Assembly (NCBI GenBank): GCA_028721415.1
Contig: JAQYIU010000052.1
Location: 1-48,277 of the forward strand
Source: Lachnospiraceae bacterium
Lineage (GTDB): Bacteria; Bacillota; Clostridia; Lachnospirales; Lachnospiraceae
Direction: 5' to 3'
DNA length: 48,277 nt
Every line of letters starts with the position of its first letter. The stretch's first letter is position 1. Positions 33,535 through 42,357 of this stretch are shown here, piece after piece. The position numbers were made by a program, and so were the translations under genes. The notes under the pieces were generated by a model. The model was not told the DNA's origin. It made no database searches and saw nothing but the letters and a program-made list of their open reading frames with translations.

Positions 33535-33591
33535 TAAGCCTTATGGCTTATTCAAATATGAAGTTTGTGTGCGAAAACCAGGAGGAATAGA

Positions 33592-33984
33592 ATGCAGATT
33601 ACAATGTTAAAAGGAAAGATTCATCGTGCCACGGTAACCCAGGCAGAACTGGATTATGTAGGAAGTATTACTGTAGACGAGGAATTACTGGATGCTGCCG
33701 GAATTCGTGAATACGAGAAAGTGCAGATCGTAGATATCAACAATGGCAATCGATTTGAGACCTACACCATTGCCGGAGAAAGAGGTAGTGGTGTTATGTG
33801 TTTAAATGGTGCGGCAGCAAGATGTGTCAGCGTACATGACAAGATCATCATCATGTCCTATGCTGAGATGACACTGGAAGAATGCAAAGAATATCATCCA
33901 ACAGTTGTCTTTGTAGATGATAACAATGCAATCAGTCGCATCACTAATTATGAAAAACATGGTCGTCTGAGTGACATGGAGTAG
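33592..33984 (+). CDS. panD: Aspartate 1-decarboxylase
   Basis: A 130-residue pyruvoyl enzyme that makes beta-alanine from aspartate for pantothenate synthesis. It begins [20 protein letters not shown], and self-cleavage is expected between G24 and S25 (YVGS), with Ser25 becoming the pyruvoyl group. The region NGAAARCV is also typical. ATG 33592 follows AGGAGGA; earlier in-frame codons lack support. It is cut off from panC by a terminator and a repeat array, so panD-coaBC may be transcribed separately, although no clear promoter is seen in the repeats. Confidence 0.95.
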   Translation: MQITMLKGKIHRATVTQAELDYVGSITVDEELLDAAGIREYEKVQIVDINNGNRFETYTIAGERGSGVMCLNGAAARCVSVHDKIIIMSYAEMTLEECKEYHPTVVFVDDNNAISRITNYEKHGRLSDME

Positions 33985-33994
33985 AGGAAAAGAG

Positions 33995-35194
33995 ATGCTA
34001 AAAGGGAAAACTGTCGTATTAGGAGTGACAGGCAGTATCGCTGCCTATAAAATTGCAAATCTTGCCAGTATGCTGGTGAAGAACCACTGTGATGTCCATG
34101 TGATCATGACACAGAACGCAACGAATTTTATCAATCCGATTGCTTTCGAGACTCTGACCAATCACAAATGTCTGGTAGATACCTTTGACAGGAATTTTGA
34201 GTTCCATGTGGGACATGTCTCGGTGGCACAGAAGGCAGATGTGATGATGATTGCGCCGGCTTCTGCTAATATTATCGGAAAGGTTGCCCACGGCATCGCT
34301 GATGATATGCTCAGCACGACAGTCATGGCATGTTCCGGTAAGGTGATCTTTTCACCGGCTATGAATGTGCATATGTTTGAAAATCCGATTTTGCAGGATA
34401 ATCTGAAAGCATTACGCCAATATGGATATGAAATCATTGACCCTGCGGTGGGATACCTTGCCTGTGGGGATACCGGAGCTGGAAAGATGCCGGAGCCGGA
34501 AGTATTATTTCAATACATTTTAAAAGAAATTGCCTGTGAAAAAGATCTGAAGGGACTCAATCTGATGGTGACTGCAGGTCCGACCAGAGAGGCCATTGAT
34601 CCGGTTCGTTATATCACCAATCATTCCACGGGAAAGATGGGATATGCCATTGCAAAAAGAGCCATGCTCCGCGGGGCAAATGTAACACTGGTATCCGGTC
34701 CCGTTTCCATTGACCCGGTTCCTTTCGTAAATATTGTTCCTGTTGTGTCAGCGGAAGATATGTTTCAGGCAGTAAAAGAACATTTGCCGGAAAATGATAT
34801 TTTGATTAAATCTGCTGCGGTGGCAGATTATCGCCCTCCAAAGATCAGTTCGGAGAAAATGAAGAAAAAAGATGGGGAAATGTCCATCGAACTGGAGAGA
34901 ACCACAGATATTCTCAAGTATGTGAGTGAACACAGAATCGAAGATCAGGTCATCTGTGGATTTTCCATGGAGACGCAGAATATGCTGGAGAATTCCCGAA
35001 AAAAACTGGATAAGAAAAAACTGGATATGATCGTAGCCAATAATCTGAAGGACAAAGGAGCCGGATTTGGCACAGATACCAATCTGGTGACTATTATAAC
35101 CAAAGAAGAAGAAAAATCACTGGAACTGATGTCCAAAGAAATGGTGGCAGACGAGATTTTGAATGAGATTCTAAAGATAAGAAAAAATCGATAA
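33995..35194 (+). CDS. coaBC: Bifunctional phosphopantothenoylcysteine decarboxylase / phosphopantothenate-cysteine ligase
   Basis: A 399-residue CoA-pathway enzyme. The N-terminal CoaC half is an FMN decarboxylase with GVTGSIAAYKIA, the APASANIIGK segment and PAMNVHMFENPILQDNL (catalytic Asn region). The C-terminal CoaB half, from about 190, has VTAGPTREAIDPVRYITNHS with STGKMGYAIA and SAAVADYRP. ATG 33995 lies 10 bases after the panD stop with AGAGGA before it. Panto-thenate kinase (coaA/coaX) is not in the window. Together with panG-B-C-D it covers much of the route from ketoisovalerate to phosphopantetheine. Confidence 0.95.
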   Translation: MLKGKTVVLGVTGSIAAYKIANLASMLVKNHCDVHVIMTQNATNFINPIAFETLTNHKCLVDTFDRNFEFHVGHVSVAQKADVMMIAPASANIIGKVAHGIADDMLSTTVMACSGKVIFSPAMNVHMFENPILQDNLKALRQYGYEIIDPAVGYLACGDTGAGKMPEPEVLFQYILKEIACEKDLKGLNLMVTAGPTREAIDPVRYITNHSTGKMGYAIAKRAMLRGANVTLVSGPVSIDPVPFVNIVPVVSAEDMFQAVKEHLPENDILIKSAAVADYRPPKISSEKMKKKDGEMSIELERTTDILKYVSEHRIEDQVICGFSMETQNMLENSRKKLDKKKLDMIVANNLKDKGAGFGTDTNLVTIITKEEEKSLELMSKEMVADEILNEILKIRKNR

Positions 35195-35272
35195 ATTTAA
35201 ATATCAATGAAGTTTCCCTGGAAACAGAGGAAGAATCTTATTTTCTATAAGCAGAACAATGAGGTGATACAT

Positions 35273-35986
35273 TTGCTAAGAAAGAAAAAAGTACCGATTC
35301 TATTTGAAGATGACAGTATTATTGTCTGCGAGAAACCAATTGGTATGCCGGTACAGTCAGACAATACCAGAGATATGGATCTGGAAACCTGGATGAAGCA
35401 TTACCTGTTTGAAAAACAGGAGGGAGAAGAAGAACCATATCTGGCTGTGGTACATCGTCTGGATCGTCCGGTTGGTGGATTGATGGTTCTGGCCAAAACC
35501 AGACAGGCAGCAGCGGAACTGAGTAGACAGATTCAAGAATTTGAATTTGAAAAATGTTATCAGGCAATCGTCTGTGGTCATCTTCCGGAGGAGTTCGGAA
35601 CCTTTGAAGATATGCTGTTGAAAGATGGAAAGACAAATACCACAAAAGTTGTAAAACCGGGAACCAAAGGAGCGAAAGAAGCTGTTCTTGATTATGAACT
35701 GATTGATATGATCGAGACGAAAGAAGGTGTTCTTTCATGGGTGTTGGTGATTCTTCATACAGGAAGACATCATCAGATTCGTGTGCAGTTTGCTTCCAGA
35801 GGATACGGTCTGTACGGAGATACAAAATATAATCCAATTTATCAGAAGACAAAGAAAAAGTATATGGAACTGGGGCTTTATTCTACAAGGCTGGCATTTT
35901 TTCACCCGGTCACAGGTGAAGAAATGGTATTTAAAACAGAACCGCAGGGACAGGCCTTTGATCTCATGGATGTGGAAGCATTTTGA
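35273..35986 (+). CDS. RluA-family pseudouridine synthase
   Basis: A 237-residue enzyme that isomerises uridine to pseudouridine in rRNA or tRNA. The catalytic motif is HRLDRPVGGLMVLAKT (Asp), with GRHHQIRVQFASRG and YGDTKYN downstream. No S4 domain is present, as in the short members of the family. I choose TTG 35273 because GAGGTG sits 6 bases upstream and the fold begins there; an ATG at 35207 would add 22 unsupported residues. It lies 78 bases after coaBC. The target nucleotide cannot be predicted. Confidence 0.88.
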   Translation: MLRKKKVPILFEDDSIIVCEKPIGMPVQSDNTRDMDLETWMKHYLFEKQEGEEEPYLAVVHRLDRPVGGLMVLAKTRQAAAELSRQIQEFEFEKCYQAIVCGHLPEEFGTFEDMLLKDGKTNTTKVVKPGTKGAKEAVLDYELIDMIETKEGVLSWVLVILHTGRHHQIRVQFASRGYGLYGDTKYNPIYQKTKKKYMELGLYSTRLAFFHPVTGEEMVFKTEPQGQAFDLMDVEAF

Positions 35987-36015
35987 TTGACAAATCCATG
36001 TACTTATTTTACAAT
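35987..36015 (+). promoter_or_regulatory. Strong promoter of proS
   Basis: TTGACA (35987-35992), 17-bp spacer, TACAAT (36010-36015). It starts immediately after the preceding stop codon. Confidence 0.85.
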
Positions 36016-36050
36016 AAAATGAGTGAAAACTTAGAATAATAGATATTATA

Positions 36051-36115
36051 AAAGTGGGCTTGCCCACTTTATTTGCGTGACCGTCTTCCGTCCTGAATTA
36101 TGCGTGAAACGGAAG
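36051..36115 (+). other. Two hairpins in the proS leader
   Basis: AAAGTGGGC-TT-GCCCACTTT (36051-36070) is followed by CTTCCGT/ACGGAAG (36085-36115). The first could terminate upstream transcripts weakly (ATTTG follows) or act in the leader. The leader, about 130 nt, is too short for a normal T-box and no T-box sequence is seen. Confidence 0.55.
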
Positions 36116-36151
36116 GAAGATCGTCTGGAAATTCAGGAAAGGGATTAAACT

Positions 36152-37588
36152 ATGGCGAAAGAAAAGAAACTTGTGGAGGCTATCACTCCAATGGATACTG
36201 ATTTTGCACAATGGTATACAGACGTTGTGACAAAAGCAGAATTGATTTCCTATTCTAATGTGAAGGGATGTATGATTCTTCGTCCGAGAGGCTATGCCAT
36301 CTGGGAGAATATTCAAAAAGAACTGGATAGAAGATTTAAAGAAACTGGTGTGCAAAATGTATATCTTCCGATGTTGATTCCGGAGAGTCTTTTACAGAAA
36401 GAGAAAGATCATGTGGAAGGATTTGCTCCAGAAGTTGCCTGGGTAACCCAGGGAGGACAGGAAGAACTTCAGGAGAAACTCTGTATCCGTCCTACTTCCG
36501 AAACTTTATTCTGTGACCATGTGAAGGATATCGTGCATTCACACAGAGATCTTCCAGTTGTATACAATCAGTGGTGTTCTGTACTCCGCTGGGAGAAAAC
36601 AACCCGTCCGTTCCTTCGTTCTGCAGAGTTCTTATGGCAGGAAGGACATACTTTCCATGCAACACCGGAAGAAGCAGAAGCGAGAACAGTACAGATGCTC
36701 AATGTATATGCTGACTTCTGTGAAGAGATTCTGGCAATTCCTCTGGTGAAAGGAAAGAAAACCGATAAAGAGAAATTTGCCGGTGCAGAAGCAACTTACA
36801 CCATCGAAGCTTTAATGCATGATGGAAAGGCATTACAGTCCGGTACCAGCCATAACTTTGGTTCCGGATTTGCAGAAGCTTTCGGCATTCAGTATACAAA
36901 TAAAGAGAACAAGCTGTCTCCGGTATATGAAACATCCTGGGGTATGTCTACTCGTATCATTGGTGCTATCATTATGGTTCACGGAGATGACAGCGGTCTG
37001 GTGCTGCCGCCAAGAATCGCACCGGTTCAGACTATGATCGTTCCGATTCAGCAGAAAAAAGAAGGTGTTCTCGACAAAGCATTTGAGATTCGTGATATGT
37101 TAAAGAGTAATTACTCTGTAAAAGTGGATGATTCCGATAAATCTCCGGGTTGGAAATTCAGCGAGCAGGAGATTCAGGGTATCCCAACCCGAATCGAAAT
37201 CGGACCAAAAGATATCGAGAAGAATCAGGTAGTGATCGTTCGCCGTGATACCCGTGAGAAGATCGTTACACCAATTGATGAACTTCCGGTAAGATTAGGT
37301 GAGGTTCTGGAAGAGATGCAGAAAGATATGTATGACAGAGCCAAAGCACATCTGGAAGCCAACACTCATGTGGCTCATAACTGGGATGAATTCCAGGATC
37401 TTCTGAACACAAAACAGGGCTTCATCCGTTCCATGTGGTGTGGAGAGAGAGAATGTGAGGAAGCAATCAAAGAAGAGACAGGTGCTACCACACGTTGTAT
37501 GCCTTTCCACCAGGAAAAACACGGGGATGTCTGCGTACACTGCGGTAAACCGGCAAAATGTGAGGTTTATTTCGGAAAAGCATACTAG
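36152..37588 (+). CDS. proS: Prolyl-tRNA synthetase, archaeal/eukaryotic type
   Basis: A 478-residue class II synthetase that charges tRNA-Pro. It is the short ProS type (about 480 residues) without the editing insertion found in the roughly 570-residue bacterial form. It begins with [20 protein letters not shown]; motif 2 is around [20 protein letters not shown] and motif 3 around [20 protein letters not shown]. The C-terminal zinc-type domain carries C...C and [18 protein letters not shown] at the end; the terminal Tyr is characteristic. ATG follows GGAAAGGGA. Transcribed from its own strong promoter. Confidence 0.95.
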   Translation: MAKEKKLVEAITPMDTDFAQWYTDVVTKAELISYSNVKGCMILRPRGYAIWENIQKELDRRFKETGVQNVYLPMLIPESLLQKEKDHVEGFAPEVAWVTQGGQEELQEKLCIRPTSETLFCDHVKDIVHSHRDLPVVYNQWCSVLRWEKTTRPFLRSAEFLWQEGHTFHATPEEAEARTVQMLNVYADFCEEILAIPLVKGKKTDKEKFAGAEATYTIEALMHDGKALQSGTSHNFGSGFAEAFGIQYTNKENKLSPVYETSWGMSTRIIGAIIMVHGDDSGLVLPPRIAPVQTMIVPIQQKKEGVLDKAFEIRDMLKSNYSVKVDDSDKSPGWKFSEQEIQGIPTRIEIGPKDIEKNQVVIVRRDTREKIVTPIDELPVRLGEVLEEMQKDMYDRAKAHLEANTHVAHNWDEFQDLLNTKQGFIRSMWCGERECEEAIKEETGATTRCMPFHQEKHGDVCVHCGKPAKCEVYFGKAY

Positions 37589-37630
37589 TACCGCCGTCGT
37601 CTGTTTTATCATCCTCTGTTTCGACGCAAA

Positions 37631-37660
37631 AAGGCCTCCCATCATCATAGGCGGGAGGCC
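37631..37660 (-). terminator. Terminator of the phosphoglucomutase gene
   Basis: GGCCTCCC (37633-37640) and GGGAGGCC (37653-37660). On the minus strand the stem is followed by TTTTTG, so it mainly serves the gene at 37683-39365; it may also block readthrough from proS. Confidence 0.8.
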
Positions 37661-37682
37661 ATCATTAATTCAAAATTATGTA

Positions 37683-39365
37683 TTATGCAAAAAGAGGAGC
37701 AAGTGCCTCTGCCAGCGCATCCTTCTGAGCCTGTGCTTCCGCAAGGTCTTTACCTAATGTTGTGAAATAAGTTTTGATTTTCGGTTCTGTTCCGGAAGGA
37801 CGAACGATAACAGTTGCGCCACCTTCCAGAGAATATCTTAATACATTGGCAGCAGGAAGTCCTGTTGCAGCAGTATCTTTGTAATCGATGGCTTCTGTCA
37901 CTTTGTATGCACCGATTGCTGTTGGAGGCTCTTTACGAAGAGTATCCATGATTCCGTTCATCTTATCCATACCGGTAAGACCAGGGAATTCAAAACTGTC
38001 AACCTTGTTCAGGTAACGGCCGTATTCTGCATAGATTTCTTCCATACGCTGTTTCAGTGAACTTCCGATACTGCGGTAGTAAGCAGCCATTTCACAAATC
38101 AGCATGGAGCCGGCAATGGCATCTTTATCACGTACATAAGGACCTGCAAGGTATCCGTAGCTTTCTTCGAAACCGAAGATGAAACGATCAACTTCTCCAG
38201 CTTCTTCCAGACCGGCAATCTGATCACCGATCCATTTGAATCCGGTAAGAACGTTGCGCATATCAACCCCGTAATGTTCTGCGATAGCGTCTGCCAGAGG
38301 AGTGGAAACGATAGATTTCACTGCAACCGGTTTCTCAGGCATAGTTCCCTTTTCGATACGTCCTGCACAGATGTAATCCAGAAGTAAAGCGCCCATTTCA
38401 TTACCACTTACCAGTTCATAGGAACCGTCAGCACATTTCATAGCGATACCAACACGGTCAGCATCAGGGTCGGTAGCGAGCATCAGATCTGCACCGGTTT
38501 CCTGTGCCAGTTCAAGACCAAGTTTCAGAGCATCAAAGATTTCAGGGTTAGGATAGCTACAGGTTGTGAAGTATCCGCTTGGGTATTCCTGATCTTTTAC
38601 GATGGTGATATCATCGATACCGATGTCTTTTAATACCTGTGTAACAGGAACAAGACCAGCTCCGTTTAACGGGCTGTATACTAACTGAAGACCAGCAGTC
38701 TTGCAGAGACCCGGGCGAACCTGACAAGCCTCAATTGCTTTGTAAAGACCATCTTTACAGTCATCACCAACAAAACGAATCAAACCTTCTTCTACGCCCT
38801 GTGCAAAGGACATATATTTTGCCCCGGTAAGAACATCTGTCTTCTGAATCTCATCGTATACAATAGCAGCGGCATCATCTGTCATCTGGCATCCATCCGG
38901 ACCGTATGCTTTGTAGCCGTTATATTTTGCAGGGTTGTGGGATGCGGTCACCATGATACCTGCGTTACAGTTATAGTAGCGAGTTGCGAAGGATAATGCA
39001 GGAACCGGCATCAGAGCATCGTAAATACGAACATTGATTCCGTTGGCAGCTAAAACACCTGCTGCATTTTTTGCAAAAATATCGCTCTTTAAACGGCTGT
39101 CATAGCTGATGGCAACAGTCTGTGTGCCACCCTGAGTTTTTACCCAGTTAGCAAGACCCTGTGTAGCCTGGCGAACAACGTAAATGTTCATACGGTTGGT
39201 ACCTGCTCCGAGAACCCCTCTTAAACCAGCAGTTCCGAATTTAAGAGAAACGGCAAAGCGATCCTCGATTTCAGCGTCATTTCCTTCGATTTTGGCAAGC
39301 TCCGGCTTCAGATCGCAGTCTTCTAAATCTGCTGCAAGCCAGCGCTTATATTCATCCTGATACAT
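37683..39365 (-). CDS. pgcA: Phospho-sugar mutase (phosphoglucomutase/phosphomannomutase)
   Basis: A 560-residue alpha-D-phosphohexomutase interconverting glucose 1-phosphate and glucose 6-phosphate, possibly also mannose phosphates. The active serine is in MVTASHNPAKYNGYK, the metal loop is DPDADR, the sugar-binding loop is GFEESYGYL and the phosphate loop is RPSGTEPKIK. The length fits the long PgcA/PGM type, not GlmM (about 450). Start ATG with AAGGAGA upstream. It has its own promoter (39405-39433) and terminator. Glucose 1-phosphate links it to polysaccharide synthesis, but no nucleotidyltransferase is adjacent. Confidence 0.92.
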   Translation of the reverse strand: MYQDEYKRWLAADLEDCDLKPELAKIEGNDAEIEDRFAVSLKFGTAGLRGVLGAGTNRMNIYVVRQATQGLANWVKTQGGTQTVAISYDSRLKSDIFAKNAAGVLAANGINVRIYDALMPVPALSFATRYYNCNAGIMVTASHNPAKYNGYKAYGPDGCQMTDDAAAIVYDEIQKTDVLTGAKYMSFAQGVEEGLIRFVGDDCKDGLYKAIEACQVRPGLCKTAGLQLVYSPLNGAGLVPVTQVLKDIGIDDITIVKDQEYPSGYFTTCSYPNPEIFDALKLGLELAQETGADLMLATDPDADRVGIAMKCADGSYELVSGNEMGALLLDYICAGRIEKGTMPEKPVAVKSIVSTPLADAIAEHYGVDMRNVLTGFKWIGDQIAGLEEAGEVDRFIFGFEESYGYLAGPYVRDKDAIAGSMLICEMAAYYRSIGSSLKQRMEEIYAEYGRYLNKVDSFEFPGLTGMDKMNGIMDTLRKEPPTAIGAYKVTEAIDYKDTAATGLPAANVLRYSLEGGATVIVRPSGTEPKIKTYFTTLGKDLAEAQAQKDALAEALAPLFA

Positions 39366-39404
39366 TAATAGTAATCTCCTTCCATTTAGTATAGCAATGC
39401 TTAA

Positions 39405-39433
39405 ATTTTAGCACAAAAACAGCTTTTTTTCAA
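39405..39433 (-). promoter_or_regulatory. Promoter of the phosphoglucomutase gene
   Basis: On the minus strand: TTGAAA (39428-39433), 17-bp spacer, TAAAAT (39405-39410). Confidence 0.7.
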
Positions 39434-39476
39434 TAAAATGCTACCTTCAATTTGAGGGTTTTCCGGAAATTGTCTG

Positions 39477-39532
39477 ACAAAATTTTCTCTTATTTTTCGG
39501 TTAAAATCACGAAAAATAAGAGAAAATTTTGT
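39477..39532. repeat. Perfect 23-bp inverted repeat in a divergent intergenic region
   Basis: Positions 39477-39499 and 39510-39532 are exact complements around a 10-base centre; the outer arm is ACAAAATTTTC and the inner part TTTTTCG. It lies between two divergent promoters and its right end touches the -35 of the plus-strand promoter. A smaller dyad, TTGTC-T-GACAA, overlaps its left edge (39470-39480). Confidence 0.85.
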
Positions 39533-39560
39533 TGACTTTTCTGCGGGTGGATGGGATAGT
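39532..39560 (+). promoter_or_regulatory. Promoter of the parvulin gene
   Basis: TTGACT (39532-39537), 17-bp spacer, GATAGT (39555-39560). The -35 overlaps the last base of the inverted repeat. Confidence 0.65.
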
Positions 39561-39594
39561 AATGAAGTGAAAATAATCAGGAGGATATTTTATT

Positions 39595-40341
39595 ATGGAA
39601 GAAAAAGTAATTGCAATATCAGCAGGACATGAGATTACAGAAAGCGAATTTAATGAATTTGCTGCAAGAATCCCACAACAGCAGCAGGAATACATTCATA
39701 CACCGGAAGGAAGACAGCAAGCACTGACTCAGTATGCCAATTATTTCCTGTTTGAAAAACTGGGACAGGAGAAAAAATATGACGAGAGCGAGGAATATCG
39801 CAAAATTCTGGAAGGTGTGCAGAGAGAACTTTTAAGTCAGTACACTCTCACTCAGATCGTAAAAGATATTAAAGCCACCGAAGAAGAATGCCACACTTAC
39901 TATGAGGAACATAAAGACATGTTTCAAAAAGGTGCTCAGGCAAAAGCAAAACATATTTTGACAGCAACAGAAGAAGAATCTCTGAAAATTCTTGATGCTA
40001 TTCAGAAAGAAGAGAAAACTTTCGAAGAAGCAGCCAAAGAATATTCTACCTGTCCATCCGGCGCCCAGGGAGGAGATCTTGGAACCTTTGGAAGAGGTCA
40101 GATGGTTAAAGAATTTGATGAAGCAGTATTTACTGCAGAAGTGGGAAAAGTGCTCGGACCGGTAAAAACAGATTTTGGTTATCATCTGATCCGTGTTGAT
40201 GAACTTTCCGGAGATAGTATCGCTGCTTTCGAGGAAGTGGCTCCACAAATTGAACAGCAGCTCACTGCAGAGAAGCAAAATGAGGTTTATATGGCGACCA
40301 GAACAGAAGTAATTGAAAAATATGGGCTGGAATTTAAATAA
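39595..40341 (+). CDS. Parvulin-type peptidyl-prolyl isomerase
   Basis: A 248-residue protein with an N-terminal SurA-like helical region (1-115) and a PpiC/rotamase domain (about 115-210). The domain shows AKAKHILTATEE, FEEAAKEYSTCPSGAQGGDL, GTFGRGQMVKEFDEAVF and TDFGYHLIRVDE. No signal peptide or lipobox is present, so unlike PrsA it should act in the cytosol as a folding helper. ATG follows AGGAGG. It is followed by fba, with a separate -10 between them. Confidence 0.9.
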   Translation: MEEKVIAISAGHEITESEFNEFAARIPQQQQEYIHTPEGRQQALTQYANYFLFEKLGQEKKYDESEEYRKILEGVQRELLSQYTLTQIVKDIKATEEECHTYYEEHKDMFQKGAQAKAKHILTATEEESLKILDAIQKEEKTFEEAAKEYSTCPSGAQGGDLGTFGRGQMVKEFDEAVFTAEVGKVLGPVKTDFGYHLIRVDELSGDSIAAFEEVAPQIEQQLTAEKQNEVYMATRTEVIEKYGLEFK

Positions 40342-40346
40342 AACTC

Positions 40347-40375
40347 TTTCCTTTTTATGAGGATGGGGGTATAAT
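40347..40375 (+). promoter_or_regulatory. Candidate promoter of fba
   Basis: A perfect TATAAT (40370-40375) has a weak -35 (TTTCCT, 40347-40352) 17 bases upstream. Confidence 0.5.
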
Positions 40376-40452
40376 TAGCCTGTTAACTTAGGGCGATGGG
40401 AATACATCGACAACTCTGGAAACAGAATAAGATATTATGGAGGTTATTTATT

Positions 40453-41322
40453 ATGGCTTTAGTATCAGCAAAAGAAATGTTGCAGAAAGCAAAAGCAGGT
40501 CACTACGCAGTAGGTCAGTTCAACATCAACAACCTTGAGTGGACAAAGGCTATCCTGTTAACAGCAGAAGAACTGAAATCCCCGGTTATCCTTGGTGTAT
40601 CTGAAGGTGCTGGTAAGTATATGTGCGGTTACAAAACAATCGTTGGCATGGTTAACGGTATGTTAGAAGAACTGAACATTACTGTTCCTGTAGCTCTTCA
40701 CCTTGACCATGGTTCCTACGCAGGAGCTAAAGCTTGTATCGAAGCTGGATTCTCTAGCATCATGTTCGACGGATCTTCTCTTCCATTTGATGAGAACGTT
40801 GAAAAGACAAAAGAGTTAGTTGCTACATGTAACGAACTTGGAATGTCCATCGAAGCTGAAGTTGGTTCTATCGGAGGCGAAGAAGATGGTGTTGTTGGTA
40901 TGGGTGAATGTGCAGATCCGAAAGAATGTAAAGCAATCGCTGATCTTGGCGTAACAATGCTTGCAGCAGGTATCGGTAACATCCACGGAAAATATCCGGA
41001 AAACTGGGCAGGATTACAGTTTGATGTTCTGGATGACATTCAGAAATTAACAGGAGATATGCCATTAGTATTACACGGTGGTACAGGTATTCCTGATGAG
41101 ATGATTCAGAAAGCAATCAACCTTGGTGTTTCCAAGATCAATGTAAATACTGACTGTCAGTTAGTATTCGCAGAAGCTACACGTAAGTATATCGAGGAAG
41201 GTAAAGATCTTCAGGGCAAAGGATTTGACCCTCGTAAACTGTTAGCTCCTGGTACAGAAGCAATCAAAGCTAAAGTAAAAGAAAGAATGGAAGTATTTGG
41301 TTCCATCGGAAAAGCTGAATAA
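40453..41322 (+). CDS. fba: Class II fructose-bisphosphate aldolase
   Basis: A 289-residue zinc aldolase that splits fructose 1,6-bisphosphate into triose phosphates. Zinc and substrate residues lie in VALHLDHGSYA (His/Asp), EAEVGSIGGEEDG, IGNIHGKYPEN (His) and LHGGTGIPDE (His). The codon choice is that of a highly expressed gene (many aac, ggt, gtt, cca). The frame opens at 40396, but ATG 40453 is preceded by GGAGG and begins the family's ALVSAKEML start. A tagatose-bisphosphate aldolase role is the alternative. A strong terminator follows. Confidence 0.93.
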   Translation: MALVSAKEMLQKAKAGHYAVGQFNINNLEWTKAILLTAEELKSPVILGVSEGAGKYMCGYKTIVGMVNGMLEELNITVPVALHLDHGSYAGAKACIEAGFSSIMFDGSSLPFDENVEKTKELVATCNELGMSIEAEVGSIGGEEDGVVGMGECADPKECKAIADLGVTMLAAGIGNIHGKYPENWAGLQFDVLDDIQKLTGDMPLVLHGGTGIPDEMIQKAINLGVSKINVNTDCQLVFAEATRKYIEEGKDLQGKGFDPRKLLAPGTEAIKAKVKERMEVFGSIGKAE

Positions 41323-41341
41323 TTGCTGAATCAGATGATTC

Positions 41342-41382
41342 AAAAAGCCGCACAAGCGATGAGTCGCGAGTGCGGCTTTTTT
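41342..41382 (+). terminator. Rho-independent terminator of fba
   Basis: AAAAAGCCGCAC pairs with GTGCGGCTTTTT, with an inner GCGA/TCGC stem and a run of eight T. Confidence 0.95.
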
Positions 41383-41410
41383 TTCGGTATTCCAAAAGTT
41401 ATTCAAAATA

Positions 41411-41419
41411 TGGTATAAT
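41411..41419 (+). promoter_or_regulatory. Extended -10 promoter of the PHP phosphatase gene
   Basis: TGG followed by TATAAT (41414-41419). The -35 region is weak. Confidence 0.55.
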
Positions 41420-41449
41420 CCTGTCATCTTAGTGTAAGGAGAAAATATT

Positions 41450-42313
41450 ATGTATACGGATTACCACATTCATTCGGAGTTCAGCGATGATTCAAAGACA
41501 CTGATGGAAAAGCAGATTGAGAAGGCGGTTTCTCTTGGACTGGAAGAGATATGTTTTACGGAACATGTGGATTATGGAATTAAGAAAGATTGGACGGAGG
41601 ATGATATTGAATGGCGTGGCGGAGATGGAGTAGGAACCTCGATTGATGAGATGGATCCTCTTACCAATGCCAATTATCCGGAATATTTTGGGAAATTGCT
41701 TCGTATGAAGAAAATATACGGGAACAAAATTACCATTCGAAATGGATTGGAATTCGGTGTGCAGGAGCATACGATTTCGCAATATGAGAAATTGGTGGAA
41801 GACTATGGCGAGTATCTGGATTTCATTTTGCTGAGTTTCCATCAGGTAGATAATAAAGAATTCTGGAATGGCGAATTTCTGAAAGGCAAAACGCAGGAAG
41901 AATATAATATTGGTTATTACGAAGAGATGCTGCGGGTGGTTTCCCGGTTTGATAATTTCGATGTCCTTGCCCATGTAGATCTGATTTCCAGATATGATCC
42001 GGAAGGACGTTTTCCATTTGAGAAAATTAAGGGTATTCTGACGGAGATATTCCAGCTTATTATCGAAAAAGGAAAAGGAATCGAAATCAATACCTCAAGC
42101 TGGCACTATGAACTTGATGACACAATGCCAGCAAGAGATATTTTGAAACTGTATCATGATTTAGGCGGAAAGATCATAACGATGGGCAGCGATGCCCACA
42201 AGCCAGAATATATCGGGGATCATTTTGAAGACGCCAGAAATATCTTAAAAGAAATTGGTTTCACGGAAATCTACACTTTCGAAAAACATCAACCCATCGC
42301 CCATGAACTGTGA
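41450..42313 (+). CDS. hisJ: PHP-family histidinol phosphatase
   Basis: A 287-residue PHP-domain phosphatase that probably hydrolyses histidinol phosphate in histidine synthesis (HisJ/HisK type). Metal-binding motifs are DYHIHSEFSDDS (5-16), FTEHVDYG, the central DFILLSFHQVD, VLAHVDLISRYD and the C-terminal GSDAHKPEYIGDHF. AAGGAG precedes the ATG. No other his genes are near, so a different phosphoester substrate cannot be excluded. It converges on the hydrogenase operon. Confidence 0.85.
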   Translation: MYTDYHIHSEFSDDSKTLMEKQIEKAVSLGLEEICFTEHVDYGIKKDWTEDDIEWRGGDGVGTSIDEMDPLTNANYPEYFGKLLRMKKIYGNKITIRNGLEFGVQEHTISQYEKLVEDYGEYLDFILLSFHQVDNKEFWNGEFLKGKTQEEYNIGYYEEMLRVVSRFDNFDVLAHVDLISRYDPEGRFPFEKIKGILTEIFQLIIEKGKGIEINTSSWHYELDDTMPARDILKLYHDLGGKIITMGSDAHKPEYIGDHFEDARNILKEIGFTEIYTFEKHQPIAHEL

Positions 42314-42340
42314 TGAGAGGCAAGCGCCTGCTTATCATCT
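42312..42340. terminator. Weak hairpin between convergent genes
   Basis: GATGA/TCATC flank AGGC-AAGC-GCCT. No good T-run follows on either strand, so its role as terminator is uncertain. Confidence 0.3.
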
Positions 42341-42357
42341 CAGTGAGGGATTTTAAA

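Noticed and set aside
36016-36151. T-box leader of proS
   Set aside because: The leader is too short and has no conserved T-box sequence or specifier stem.
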